Part shown: positions 7,442 through 14,701 of the stretch, in pieces | Position numbering within the stretch: position 1 is the first letter of the stretch | How the letters are laid out: the number at the start of each line of letters is the position of its first letter | Translations under genes and position numbers: made by a program | Assembly: GCA_031258615.1 (NCBI GenBank) | Contig: JAIRMP010000233.1 | Location: 1-27,842 of the forward strand | Direction: 5' to 3' | Source of the DNA: Spirochaetaceae bacterium | Lineage (GTDB): Bacteria > Spirochaetota > Spirochaetia > Treponematales > Breznakiellaceae | DNA length: 27,842 bases | Notes under the pieces: model-generated | What the model was told of the DNA's origin: nothing | Database searches by the model: none | Seen by the model: only the letters and a program-made list of their open reading frames with translations

Positions 7442-8677
7442 GAGAAACAAATAATAAACAGTTTTTTTGAGCGTTATGTAAATTCGTCATCTGATCCGGA
7501 CAAGCGTATTTTTATTCCTGCGGACAAGGTATTTCCAGGATTTGAAACCGCCTCCCCCGACCAGAAAGAATCATTTCTGGAGGCTGCCGCATCGCTTGAG
7601 AAACGCGGCATTTTTAAATTGAGATGGCTGAAAAAGCGCAGGAAGCAGGCGATCAGGGACATTGAGTGTATCAATACGGATGCGCTGTTCCGTTTGGCGG
7701 GAAGGCCGTTTCCAAAAGCGATAGCCAAGCAGGTTAAAAAAGCGGCGGAGGCGATGAACAGGGAAGATTATGCTCCATGCTGTAGGGAATTATTGAATTT
7801 CATTGCCGAAAATGTCTCGCTCACGGAAATAGAACGCGGTATTGACAGGAAAACATTTAAGGATTTTGCAAAGCTTATCAAAATGTTGTATGAAAACGGA
7901 ACTGTTTTGCATAAACCTGCATTTCGCGGTTCCCCTTACTCCGTTCCTGACGGCATGACGCCCCGCGCCCTGTCCGTAATGCTTTACAACGATGCAAAGC
8001 GGCTTAATGTGATTGTAAAATTGTTTTCGCGGATACTGGGCCGGGCGAACAGGCAGGGTATTTTTATCCCGGATCTTTCGTTTCTTGCCCCTTCTTTTCC
8101 TGAAACTCTGGTTTCCGGTAAAATCGCGATTCACTTCACGGAAACAAAAACGCCGCTGGTAAACGCCACAGGAAGTATAATAGGACTCCCGCTTGAAACC
8201 GTGAAAAAAGTAAAAAATATTTCTGTTATGAAAAACGGGAAAAAAACAGAAACCCCTTCAGTATTAACCATAGAAAATAAAGAAACATTTTATGCGCTTG
8301 CGAATTCAAATATTCATACATGTGCGCTATACACGGGCGGATACCCAAGCCGTGCCGTAACAGCTTTGATGCAGATATTTGCAATTTCAGGATTTGATTT
8401 TTTTCACGCCGGCGACGTTGATCCTGACGGTATTTTGATACTCCAGGAATTGCAGAAATCCGTGGAAAAAGCTATCGTGCCTGTATGCATGGATCCCGCT
8501 ACATTCCATAAGTACCGTAAACACGGCAGGAGACTTGGAAAATCAATAATAAATAACCTCCGTTTTATAAGCGACGAAATGCGTTCCGTTGAAGGAATAC
8601 AGGATTTGATTTCTTTGATAGAAAGCACAAACCTGGGAATAGAACAGGAGTTTATTGATTATGGTTGTAATAACTGA
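7430..8677 (+). CDS. Orphan JetD-like (DUF2220) Toprim-type protein
   Basis: 415-aa protein. The C-terminal part has the pattern of the JetD C-terminal (DUF2220) domain: VLTIENKETF (E282, the Toprim glutamate), YTGGYPSRAV (301-310) and HAGDVDPDGILIL (D329, D331, D333). In Wadjet systems JetD is the Toprim-like nuclease that cuts plasmid DNA once the JetABC SMC complex has extruded it. The N-terminal ~240 residues look like the helical and winged-helix arm of that family. No jetA, jetB or jetC lies in the window, and the flanks are p83/100 and a lipoprotein, so it is a solitary copy. All acidic residues are present, so it may be an active nuclease or a related topoisomerase VI-like subunit. 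The 3' end overlaps the convergent lipoprotein gene by 26 bp. Function outside Wadjet is unknown. Confidence 0.7.
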   Translation: MTSFEKQIINSFFERYVNSSSDPDKRIFIPADKVFPGFETASPDQKESFLEAAASLEKRGIFKLRWLKKRRKQAIRDIECINTDALFRLAGRPFPKAIAKQVKKAAEAMNREDYAPCCRELLNFIAENVSLTEIERGIDRKTFKDFAKLIKMLYENGTVLHKPAFRGSPYSVPDGMTPRALSVMLYNDAKRLNVIVKLFSRILGRANRQGIFIPDLSFLAPSFPETLVSGKIAIHFTETKTPLVNATGSIIGLPLETVKKVKNISVMKNGKKTETPSVLTIENKETFYALANSNIHTCALYTGGYPSRAVTALMQIFAISGFDFFHAGDVDPDGILILQELQKSVEKAIVPVCMDPATFHKYRKHGRRLGKSIINNLRFISDEMRSVEGIQDLISLIESTNLGIEQEFIDYGCNN

Positions 8678-9431
8678 TCCAGTTCCACGCAGATGCCGAG
8701 TAGCGGAGCACCCCTTCGGGACAGAAGTAACTGTCAACCGTGTCCCCTGCTTTTAGCGTTACCGTTTGATCTTTCTGCCAGTTACCGGCCCGCATGAACG
8801 GTGACGTCCCCACCCAGGGTCCGCAGGCGGGCGCGGTAAGGCTTATGCTCGTACGCTTTTGGCTGTTTATGCGGCGGCGATCAAAACCGGACATAGCCGT
8901 CTTTGCCGCAATCGCTTTCCAGTCGGCAAGCCAGGGGTCGAGCAGGATGTCTTCGCTCAAGACCCCGCCGGAAAAAAGTTCGCGGAAACGCACCCAGTTA
9001 AAGTTATGCGGCAGCCGCTTTTCACTGTTCCGCGCGGCAAGTTCCAGGAAAAAGACGGCGTCCACCCCTCCGTTCCATGTCAGCTTGATCGAGCCGCCGG
9101 ACACGTCCAGCGGAAAAATCGCGCCGGCTGGTTTCATAACGCCGTACCGTATTCCCTTGTCCGGCCAGTATGGCCAGGCGATTACCGGGCTGGTCCATTC
9201 CTGCGCGAGGTCTGCGTAGGCCGTCTCCGCTTCGGTGCTGTGAATGGCGCCGTCTTTACCGATCCATTCAGTGTGCCAACTCGCTTCACCCAGGACTTCC
9301 AGCCAGGAGTCCGGCAAATCCGGAAATTTTATCCGGTACGATTCACGGATTACAGGTTCGCTGCACGCCGCAAACATGCATAGCGCAGCCGCTGCCGCCG
9401 CAAGGCGGTATAAAAATTTTTTTGTTGTCAT
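8652..9431 (-). CDS. Lipoprotein of unknown function
   Basis: 259-aa predicted lipoprotein: basic start MTTKKFLYRL, alanine-rich hydrophobic core, lipobox FAAC with the acylated cysteine at residue 23. The mature part has many aromatic residues (WPYWPDKGIRYGV, NFNWVRF) and ends in a tryptophan- and tyrosine-rich tail (SASAWNWISYYNHNQ). The C-terminal VTLKAGDTVDSYFCPEG suggests a beta-rich fold. I do not recognise the family. It converges on the JetD-like gene with a 26-bp tail overlap and diverges from the beta-barrel gene at 9563, so it is probably transcribed alone. Confidence 0.75.
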   Translation of the reverse strand: MTTKKFLYRLAAAAAALCMFAACSEPVIRESYRIKFPDLPDSWLEVLGEASWHTEWIGKDGAIHSTEAETAYADLAQEWTSPVIAWPYWPDKGIRYGVMKPAGAIFPLDVSGGSIKLTWNGGVDAVFFLELAARNSEKRLPHNFNWVRFRELFSGGVLSEDILLDPWLADWKAIAAKTAMSGFDRRRINSQKRTSISLTAPACGPWVGTSPFMRAGNWQKDQTVTLKAGDTVDSYFCPEGVLRYSASAWNWISYYNHNQ

Positions 9432-9562
9432 ACCATATATTGGACGTCATGTTTCATTTTGCTTTAAATTTTTGAAAAAATTTTTGAAAATATTGACTAT
9501 ATACACCCGTTTTCAAAAATACCCTTACAAAACGGCGGCGTATATGGTACGCTGTCTAGAGT
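9432..9562. promoter_or_regulatory. Divergent promoter region, AT-rich
   Basis: This 131-bp gap between two divergent genes is strongly AT-rich and contains near-direct repeats of TTTTTGAAAAA (about 9470-9490). On the plus strand TTGACT at 9493-9498 is a good -35 candidate for the beta-barrel gene; a matching -10 (AAAATA at 9516-9521) is weak. Confidence 0.3.
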
Positions 9563-10381
9563 TTGGCCTTTTACAAGCGTCTTGTACGCACCCTTATCCT
9601 GTTGTGTTTCGCGTTACTGCCGGTTTTTGGACTGGCTGCACAGGATGCGGCTACGGAAGCGGACAGCGAGGCGGAAGCCGCTCCGGGTGGGGAGGCCGCG
9701 CCCAAGTCCGGCGGCGCGGTTTCCGCCTGGTTCAAAAAAACGATATTTTCTTTCGGCGGTTCCATTCTGATTTTTCAGGAAGACTACGGTTTTGAGGCTG
9801 CCCCTATACCTGTTCTTCCCGCGCCCGGTTTTGCCTTTACGATGCCTTTGTGGAGTTCAGATTTTGGCGGCGTGGCGCTTGAAACTACGCTTGATATGTA
9901 TTTTACCTATTATAAGTATTCTTATGAGCTGGGCAGGCCGGTTCCCGCCGAGATTGAAAACCGGTCGGCCTTTGTGTTTGGGCCTGTTTTTGCGTTGCAG
10001 GCACAGGGACACATCAACCTGAACAGGGTACGGCTCCGTTTGAACTTGGGAGTCGCCGCCGATCCCCGCATCGTGCTGCTTGCTCCCGACCTGAACGAGG
10101 CCGATCTTGACGACGCCAATATACAAACGGACGACATACGCGCGTTTTATAAAGATTTCGACCGCTGGCTGTACCCGGTGCTCGGTTTGGGCGCCGATTT
10201 TCATATTACACCGCGCTGGTCTGCGGGGCTCGATCTGCGTACCTGGGCCCCGCTGGATTTCAGCGGTATTGACAGGCAGTTTTTGGGTTGGCGTTTCGGC
10301 ATAGGCCTGCGCGCATCACGTCTCATCGGCGCTCCGTCAACCGGTTTAACGCGGGACGCTGAGAGCAAGGATGGCGGCTGA
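9563..10381 (+). CDS. Predicted outer-membrane beta-barrel protein
   Basis: 272-aa exported protein. A stop codon at 9557-9559 forces the start downstream, and TTG at 9563 is the only good choice; it gives a signal peptide (KRLVRTLILLCFALLPVFGLAAQ). An acidic, alanine-rich spacer follows (about 28-48). The remainder alternates polar and hydrophobic residues in strand-like stretches (FSFGGSILIFQEDYGF, VALETTLDMYFTYYKYSYEL, RSAFVFGPVFALQAQGHINL, YPVLGLGADFHITPRWSAGLDL), which suits an 8-10-strand barrel. It is divergent from the lipoprotein at 8652-9431. The specific function is unknown. Confidence 0.7.
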   Translation: MAFYKRLVRTLILLCFALLPVFGLAAQDAATEADSEAEAAPGGEAAPKSGGAVSAWFKKTIFSFGGSILIFQEDYGFEAAPIPVLPAPGFAFTMPLWSSDFGGVALETTLDMYFTYYKYSYELGRPVPAEIENRSAFVFGPVFALQAQGHINLNRVRLRLNLGVAADPRIVLLAPDLNEADLDDANIQTDDIRAFYKDFDRWLYPVLGLGADFHITPRWSAGLDLRTWAPLDFSGIDRQFLGWRFGIGLRASRLIGAPSTGLTRDAESKDGG

Positions 10382-10417
10382 CAAACGGGGCGGCGCCGCC
10401 TCGTCCGTTCCGTTATG

Positions 10418-10783
10418 CTACATACAAAAAAATTTAACCGATTCAAGCAGGACTTCGCTGGTAAAAGGTTTGACTATATAGCCCTTTGCCCCCTTTTTTA
10501 TGGCGGTTTTGACAATTTTATCATCCATGTTTGAAGTGATAAAAACAACAGGGATTTTTTTGTATGCTTCATTTTTTTGCAATTTTTCAAGTAAGGCAAG
10601 CCCCGACATACCCGGCATCTCTACGTCAAGAAGAATCAGGTCAACCGGTGTGGTTTTCAGTACTTCCTGGGCAGAATCCGCGTTTACCGCAAGCCGCACG
10701 TCAAAATTATCCTGTAGTATAGTGTCGATGCATTGCAGCACTTCCGGCGTATCATCAACAGCCAGTACAGTATTTTTTTTCAT
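10418..10783 (-). CDS. Single-domain response regulator receiver (CheY-like)
   Basis: 121-aa stand-alone receiver domain. The phosphorylation site is D53 in LILLDVEMPG; acidic-pocket residues are D10 and D11, the switch threonine is T83 in VFITSN, and the conserved lysine is K105 in IVKPF. There is no output domain, so it acts by protein-protein contact, as CheY or a phosphorelay carrier does. GGAG lies nine bases before the ATG. No histidine kinase is nearby, so the partner is encoded elsewhere. It stands alone between the convergent barrel gene and an upstream lipoprotein gene. Confidence 0.93.
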   Translation of the reverse strand: MKKNTVLAVDDTPEVLQCIDTILQDNFDVRLAVNADSAQEVLKTTPVDLILLDVEMPGMSGLALLEKLQKNEAYKKIPVVFITSNMDDKIVKTAIKKGAKGYIVKPFTSEVLLESVKFFCM

Positions 10784-10934
10784 ACTTATTAACTCCTAAT
10801 TATTTGAATAACGTTTTTATGCAAGCTTATAGTATCACTATAATATTAACATAGAACCGGAATACTGCCAACTTCACGACCATGGCGCAGGATGTTCGGG
10901 TACATCCCGGACAGCGGCGGTCAGAACGGAACGG
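10784..10934 (-). promoter_or_regulatory. Upstream region of the receiver gene with a dyad
   Basis: A symmetric dyad TATAGT-ATC-ACTATA lies at 10828-10842, about 45 bp before the receiver start, with TATAGT also usable as a -10 box on the minus strand. It could be an operator over the promoter. Nothing else is visible here. Confidence 0.3.
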
Positions 10935-11801
10935 CTATTTTAAATAGTGCTTTTTGTGTAACTCTATTGTTATGGCAGCCCAGTAATATTTTACATAGAA
11001 CCAGGCGGACGCCTCTTCCCAGTCACGCAGCAGGCTGCCTGAGTCTCTAAGATCACGGAGATACTCGGGGAAAAGTTCGCGCGTATACGCTGTATTCCAT
11101 TTTACCCCTTCGCCGTAGGAATACCCGCCGGTTTGCGCTTCGTTTGGCCCAACATAGCCGGACGGACGCAGCTTTTTGCTGACGGTCTCAGGCAACAGGA
11201 TTGGCTGCCAGTAACTTTCGAAATCTTTCTGGGTTACCGGCAGCGCCGGTGGAGAGCGATCCTTCATCCAGTCTGTAACGAGATGTATCCTCTCTTCGCG
11301 GTTGCGGAGCTCTGTAAGCGCACGGCTGCCGTAGAGCCGTCTGCCTTGCCGTTTTATACCGCCCCGTGTGATCTCGGCCAGGGTTACCGGACCTTCAAGC
11401 GAAAATTCGGCTGCACGCCCGCCGGACGTGGTGGCAGTTTCGACAATAATGCCCTTGCCGGAAGCGTTAACATCCCCTTCCAGCCAGCCATCGGCGTTGC
11501 TGTAAAGGAAATGCACCCTGGTAATGAAAAAACGTCCTGTTTCATCCGGCGTATCGCCATAGAATTGTATAAAAGGCATACTATTCAGCGTAAATACAGT
11601 CTGCTGTTTCCCGCTTTTCGTGGAAAGCAGCCGGAAAGAGATGTTTTTATCGGAGGATATATATGTTTTTACCGTTTTTTCCGCAAAGGCTGACCCGTCC
11701 AGTACCCGCCCTGCCCCATCAACAAGTACGGAAATGCTTTTGCAGGAGGCTGCGGACAAAACGAACGCAATGGACAGCGATAAATAATGAGACGCTTTCA
11801 T
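10935..11801 (-). CDS. Lipoprotein of unknown function
   Basis: 288-aa predicted lipoprotein with lipobox LSAASC, cysteine at residue 20. The N-terminal half looks beta-rich (FRLLSTKSGKQQTVFTLNSM, FFITRVHFLYSNADGWLEGD). The C-terminal half is helical and charged, ending WEEASAWFYVKYYWAAITIELHKKHYLK. I do not recognise the family. It follows the J-domain gene by 25 bp on the same strand, so the two are probably one operon, but a functional link is only inferred. Confidence 0.75.
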   Translation of the reverse strand: MKASHYLSLSIAFVLSAASCKSISVLVDGAGRVLDGSAFAEKTVKTYISSDKNISFRLLSTKSGKQQTVFTLNSMPFIQFYGDTPDETGRFFITRVHFLYSNADGWLEGDVNASGKGIIVETATTSGGRAAEFSLEGPVTLAEITRGGIKRQGRRLYGSRALTELRNREERIHLVTDWMKDRSPPALPVTQKDFESYWQPILLPETVSKKLRPSGYVGPNEAQTGGYSYGEGVKWNTAYTRELFPEYLRDLRDSGSLLRDWEEASAWFYVKYYWAAITIELHKKHYLK

Positions 11802-11826
11802 TTACCTATACCAGCCGGCCTTGCGA

Positions 11827-12300
11827 TCAAACCCGCCCTGTTTCGTACCATTTGCTGATACGCCCGTACGCGGTGGTTATTTTAGCCGATTTTGCGGTGG
11901 CTTTTTTCATGTTACCCTCGTGGGAGGCGTGCCGATCAGGATGGTGAACTTTCATGAGGCGTTTGTAGGCGGCCTTGCACTGTTCAAAACCGGCGCCGAA
12001 TTCCAGACCCAGCTCGGCGAAATCCGGCCTGAGCGCTTCTGGCGCCGGCGGTTTTCTTTGCGGGGCGGCGTCCATGCCGCGCCTGTCCGCTGCCTTTCCG
12101 CCGCCAAAAAGAGTTCTCCCTTGTAAAAATTCCTCAAGTTCCCGGACAGCTTCGGCAATATCCGGGTCGCCAGAATAGCGTCCCCTTACATCACGCCAGT
12201 CATCACCGTCATCCAGATAACTTCGCAAAACGCTGCCCAAACGATCAAAAAATCCCACAACATTTGTATACCACACAAATCTAAATGATTCAATCAACAT
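11827..12300 (-). CDS. DnaJ-domain protein with a C-terminal J domain
   Basis: 157-aa protein with a J domain at the C-terminus (about residues 92-152). The core is GFEQCKAAYKRLMKVHHPDRH, with the diagnostic HPD at 120-122, followed by a helix with KITTAYGRISKW. J domains stimulate DnaK ATPase, so this is a co-chaperone or a DnaK-targeting adaptor. The N-terminal ~60 residues (FFDRLGSVLRSYL) form a separate conserved segment, linked by a proline/arginine-rich stretch. No zinc-finger or substrate-binding domain is present, unlike true DnaJ. The start is uncertain: the ATG at 12300 lacks a ribosome-binding site, and GTG at 12258 would begin just before FFDRLGSVL. Lipoprotein gene 25 bp downstream. 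Confidence 0.8.
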   Translation of the reverse strand: MLIESFRFVWYTNVVGFFDRLGSVLRSYLDDGDDWRDVRGRYSGDPDIAEAVRELEEFLQGRTLFGGGKAADRRGMDAAPQRKPPAPEALRPDFAELGLEFGAGFEQCKAAYKRLMKVHHPDRHASHEGNMKKATAKSAKITTAYGRISKWYETGRV

Positions 12301-12442
12301 ACACAGGATGAATCAGGGGTGAGCGTATAAAAAAGGTCCGGAAATGAACGATAACATCAATGACGCCGGTAAAAGAATTTTGTTGCTGCATATTGTTTGA
12401 CCAAATAATGATTAAATGATACAGTTATATTGGAGTTTTCCA

Positions 12443-13036
12443 TTGACAAAATTGAAAATACTTGTTCCGCTAATATTTCTAAATACCTCTTTCCTCCATG
12501 CAGACTGGGGGCCAATGATAAATATTGGAATTACTAACTCTCCAATTTTCGGTTTTTATGGAGGAGGGTTTTGGCTGGATTCTGAAAATGAAAAATCTGA
12601 CGAGTTCTTTTTCTTGCCGGGTTTCTTTCTGCACGGTTCGCTCGGACTATCAAGTCAAGAAGAAAACGAAAATCCTTATCAGACAGGAACAATAGAATAC
12701 AAAAGGTTTGAAGAAAAAGAGAAAGAGGGTATCACCAGTTATTTTCATCTTGGCTATGGTGTAGGTTTTTACAATCGTTTTAAAATTAAAAGAATTAAAA
12801 TAGCGCCATTTATTGGTATGACAGGCGTTCTAGTTGAGACAAATAAAGATGATTCAGCAGGAAATTGGATAACTCTGGGTATTAATATATCAACTAGTGT
12901 TTTAGGAATACAATATGCATATGGATTTTATCCAATCAATTCAGATTCAATTGGTCATGTACATCAAATTACTTTGTTTTTACGTCTCATGGGATTTGAA
13001 AGATGGGAAGAAAACAATGATATAAATAAGGAATGA
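12443..13036 (+). CDS. AT-rich predicted outer-membrane protein
   Basis: 197 aa from the TTG at 12443, chosen because GGAG lies seven bases upstream and the product then starts with a clean signal peptide (TKLKILVPLIFLNTSFLHA, cleavage before DWGPM). An in-frame ATG at 12416 has no ribosome-binding site. The mature part is glycine- and aromatic-rich with alternating strands (INIGITNSPIFGFYGGGFWL, YFHLGYGVGFYNRFKIKRI, HQITLFLRLMGFERW), suggesting a small barrel. Codon use is markedly AT-rich compared with both flanks, which suggests recent acquisition. A divergent J-domain gene lies upstream. Family not recognised. Confidence 0.65.
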   Translation: MTKLKILVPLIFLNTSFLHADWGPMINIGITNSPIFGFYGGGFWLDSENEKSDEFFFLPGFFLHGSLGLSSQEENENPYQTGTIEYKRFEEKEKEGITSYFHLGYGVGFYNRFKIKRIKIAPFIGMTGVLVETNKDDSAGNWITLGINISTSVLGIQYAYGFYPINSDSIGHVHQITLFLRLMGFERWEENNDINKE

Positions 13037-13333
13037 AGATAAAAGTATATTATGGCTTTAAAAATTTATCTGCGTCCAATATCGCGCCACCTGCGTCCAT
13101 CCATGTATGTTCAAACATCAAAATTTATACAAGGCCAGGGCAAAAATGGGTTGTGCCGCCGGCACAACCCACACGCGGCAAGCCGCTACGCGGCTTGTAC
13201 TCCGGTGAACCAACCGCCGCAGAGGCGCAAACAAGTTTGCGGCGGGGTATTAGACCCTACAGACGGAATAAAAAAGCCAATCTCTAAACGCGGTTACGCC
13301 TGGGGATTGGCTTTGCTAAAACGGCTGCCGCGC
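13037..13333. repeat. Cluster of three consecutive hairpins in a gene-free gap
   Basis: The gap holds GGGTTGTGCC/GGCACAACCC (13148-13157 with 13161-13170), CAAGCCGC-TAC-GCGGCTTG (13179-13197) and CGCAAAC-AA-GTTTGCG (13226-13241). The last resembles palindromes at 1744-1765 and 17697-17712. Such a row of short stems looks like a REP/BIME-type intergenic element. The right end of the gap is the pncA terminator. An 84-codon frame beginning at 13033 is judged spurious. Confidence 0.6.
13271..13314 (-). terminator. Intrinsic terminator of the AmiS-pncA operon
   Basis: On the minus strand, 20 bp after the pncA stop, the arms AAAGCCAATC and GATTGGCTTT (plus-strand 13305-13314 and 13273-13282) form a 10-bp stem directly followed by a T run (GGCTTTTTTATT). 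This is a standard Rho-independent terminator. Confidence 0.85.
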
Positions 13334-13930
13334 TTACACCACGATAACGCCTGCGCTTTCCATCTCGCGAAGCGCTTTTTCAACGGAGCCTTCAGGGTAG
13401 TTTACGCCGCGAACCGCATCGCCGAGCAGGTAAACGGTAAACTTCAGTTTTACCGCGTCCATCGCGGAAAAAAACACACAGTAATCGGTCGCCAGCCCGC
13501 CCAGGTAGACCGTGTCCACGCCGAGGCCCGACAGGTAGGCGGCAAGCCCTGTCGTCGTCTTCCTGTCGTTTTCAAAAAAAGCCGAATACGAGTCTATGGA
13601 CGGGCGGAAGCCCTTGCGGACTATCAGCGTAACTGGCCGCGTGTCCAAACCGGGATGGAAGTCAGCGCCCGCCGTCCCCTGTACGCAGTGGTCAGGCCAG
13701 AGTACCTCTCCCTCCTTCCCCGCGGAAGCGGACGCAAACGAACAGTGCCCAGCCGGATGCCAGTCCTGAGTCGCTGCCACGGGAGCGCCCGCCGCCGCAA
13801 AGCGCCGGGCCATCTCGTTCAGCGGGGCGACTACCTCGTCCCCCCCTGCCACCGCCAGCGCGCCGCCGGGACAAAAATCATTCTGCACGTCTATCTCCAG
13901 CAACGCCGACTTTTCAAAGTTTATATCCAC
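13334..13930 (-). CDS. pncA: Nicotinamidase (PncA)
   Basis: 198-aa isochorismatase-fold hydrolase converting nicotinamide to nicotinate plus ammonia for NAD salvage. The catalytic triad is D14 (DVQNDF), K106 (VRKGF) and C151 (ATDYCV); metal ligands are D56, H58 and H62 in TQDWHPAGHCSF. The WPDHCVQGT motif at 78-86 is typical of nicotinamidases. The start is GTG at 13930, with GGAGG five bases upstream. That site directly follows the stop of the AmiS/UreI gene, so the two are translationally linked. It ends at a strong terminator. Confidence 0.93.
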   Translation of the reverse strand: MDINFEKSALLEIDVQNDFCPGGALAVAGGDEVVAPLNEMARRFAAAGAPVAATQDWHPAGHCSFASASAGKEGEVLWPDHCVQGTAGADFHPGLDTRPVTLIVRKGFRPSIDSYSAFFENDRKTTTGLAAYLSGLGVDTVYLGGLATDYCVFFSAMDAVKLKFTVYLLGDAVRGVNYPEGSVEKALREMESAGVIVV

Positions 13931-13940
13931 GCCCGCCTCC

Positions 13941-14449
13941 TTACCACCAGCCGAACAGCATGAATACGCCAGGCCCGCCGGTCGCGAATATCCCTTCCAT
14001 GATGCTCAAAACTGGGAAGATTTTTCCCAGCGGTTTTATGCCGAGGCCGAGCTGCAAAAAGCCCTCAAACCACAGGACTGCCCAGGCAGCCCAGAGCAGG
14101 GCCAGCGATACCGCGCCGCTTTGTACGCATACCGCCGCGCTTACCGCCGCGAACAGCGCAACGCAGACGCTGTACCAGCCGAACGCCGCAAATCAAGGCC
14201 GGCCAGGTAGTTGACCGCGATGAACAGGTAGGTGACCCCGAAGAGAAACCCGCCCGCCGCGTTGTTGTAGCCGGCCAGCGCGGATGTGTCCGCCCTGAGT
14301 AATCCGATGAAATTACCAATCACAAGAATTGTTCCTGTTACAAGATTGATAAAAGCCGTGGTTTTCGCGTCCCAGTTTGAGATTGCCGCGACACCGTTCA
14401 TAATTAGCGCTATGCCTACGAAGAGAAGGCAAAGACCTAAGAATCCCAT
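13941..14449 (-). pseudogene. AmiS/UreI-family channel, interrupted by a one-base frameshift
   Basis: Small integral membrane protein of the AmiS/UreI family, hexameric channels for urea and short amides. ATG at 14449 follows AGGAGG by six bases. The first frame encodes MGFLGLCLLFVGIALIMNG through FGVTYLFIAVNYLAGLDLR, then goes off frame near 14185-14195 and stops at 14141. In the next frame the family sequence resumes exactly: FGWYSVCVALFAA, LALLWAAWAVLWFEGF and LSIMEGIFATGGPGVFML, ending at 13941. Family members have DGRGxGWYS-type sequence at this point, so one base is missing. Restored length is about 170 aa, normal for the family. It is followed directly by pncA, so nicotinamide or a related amide is a plausible substrate (inference). 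Sequencing error or real inactivation cannot be told apart here. Confidence 0.85.
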
Positions 14450-14701
14450 ACGATCCTCCTAAGTTCTATTTGCCTTGCTTCAACCATGCACCCAGTTATG
14501 GTTAAAGGATGTATGGAAGGAAGGATGATTACCATTCAACCGTAAATACAAGAATTGGTCAAGCAAAAGTATCAAACTGTGACGACAGTAACGCCCGGAG
14601 TTATGTGGTTCTGCCTGTGAGCGTTGCGGCCAAACTGCGCCCCGTCAAGCAGGGCAGGCCGGCTATCACACCCTGTTCGCGGTTCCTCGACGGCCCGCCG
14701 C
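14450..14701 (-). promoter_or_regulatory. Gap upstream of the AmiS-pncA operon
   Basis: The minus strand shows TTGACC (about 14556-14561) with TTGAAT 17 bases further on as a weak promoter candidate for the AmiS gene, followed by its AGGAGG. The part nearer guaB (14600-14701) is GC-rich, has no clear terminator for guaB, and holds no convincing gene. Confidence 0.25.

Noticed and set aside
13033..13287. 84-codon frame overlapping the stop of the AT-rich gene as ATGA
   Set aside because: Most of it is translated hairpin sequence from the intergenic repeat cluster, and composition changes abruptly.
13052..13963. 303-codon plus-strand frame
   Set aside because: Antisense to pncA, whose catalytic residues are all visible on the minus strand.
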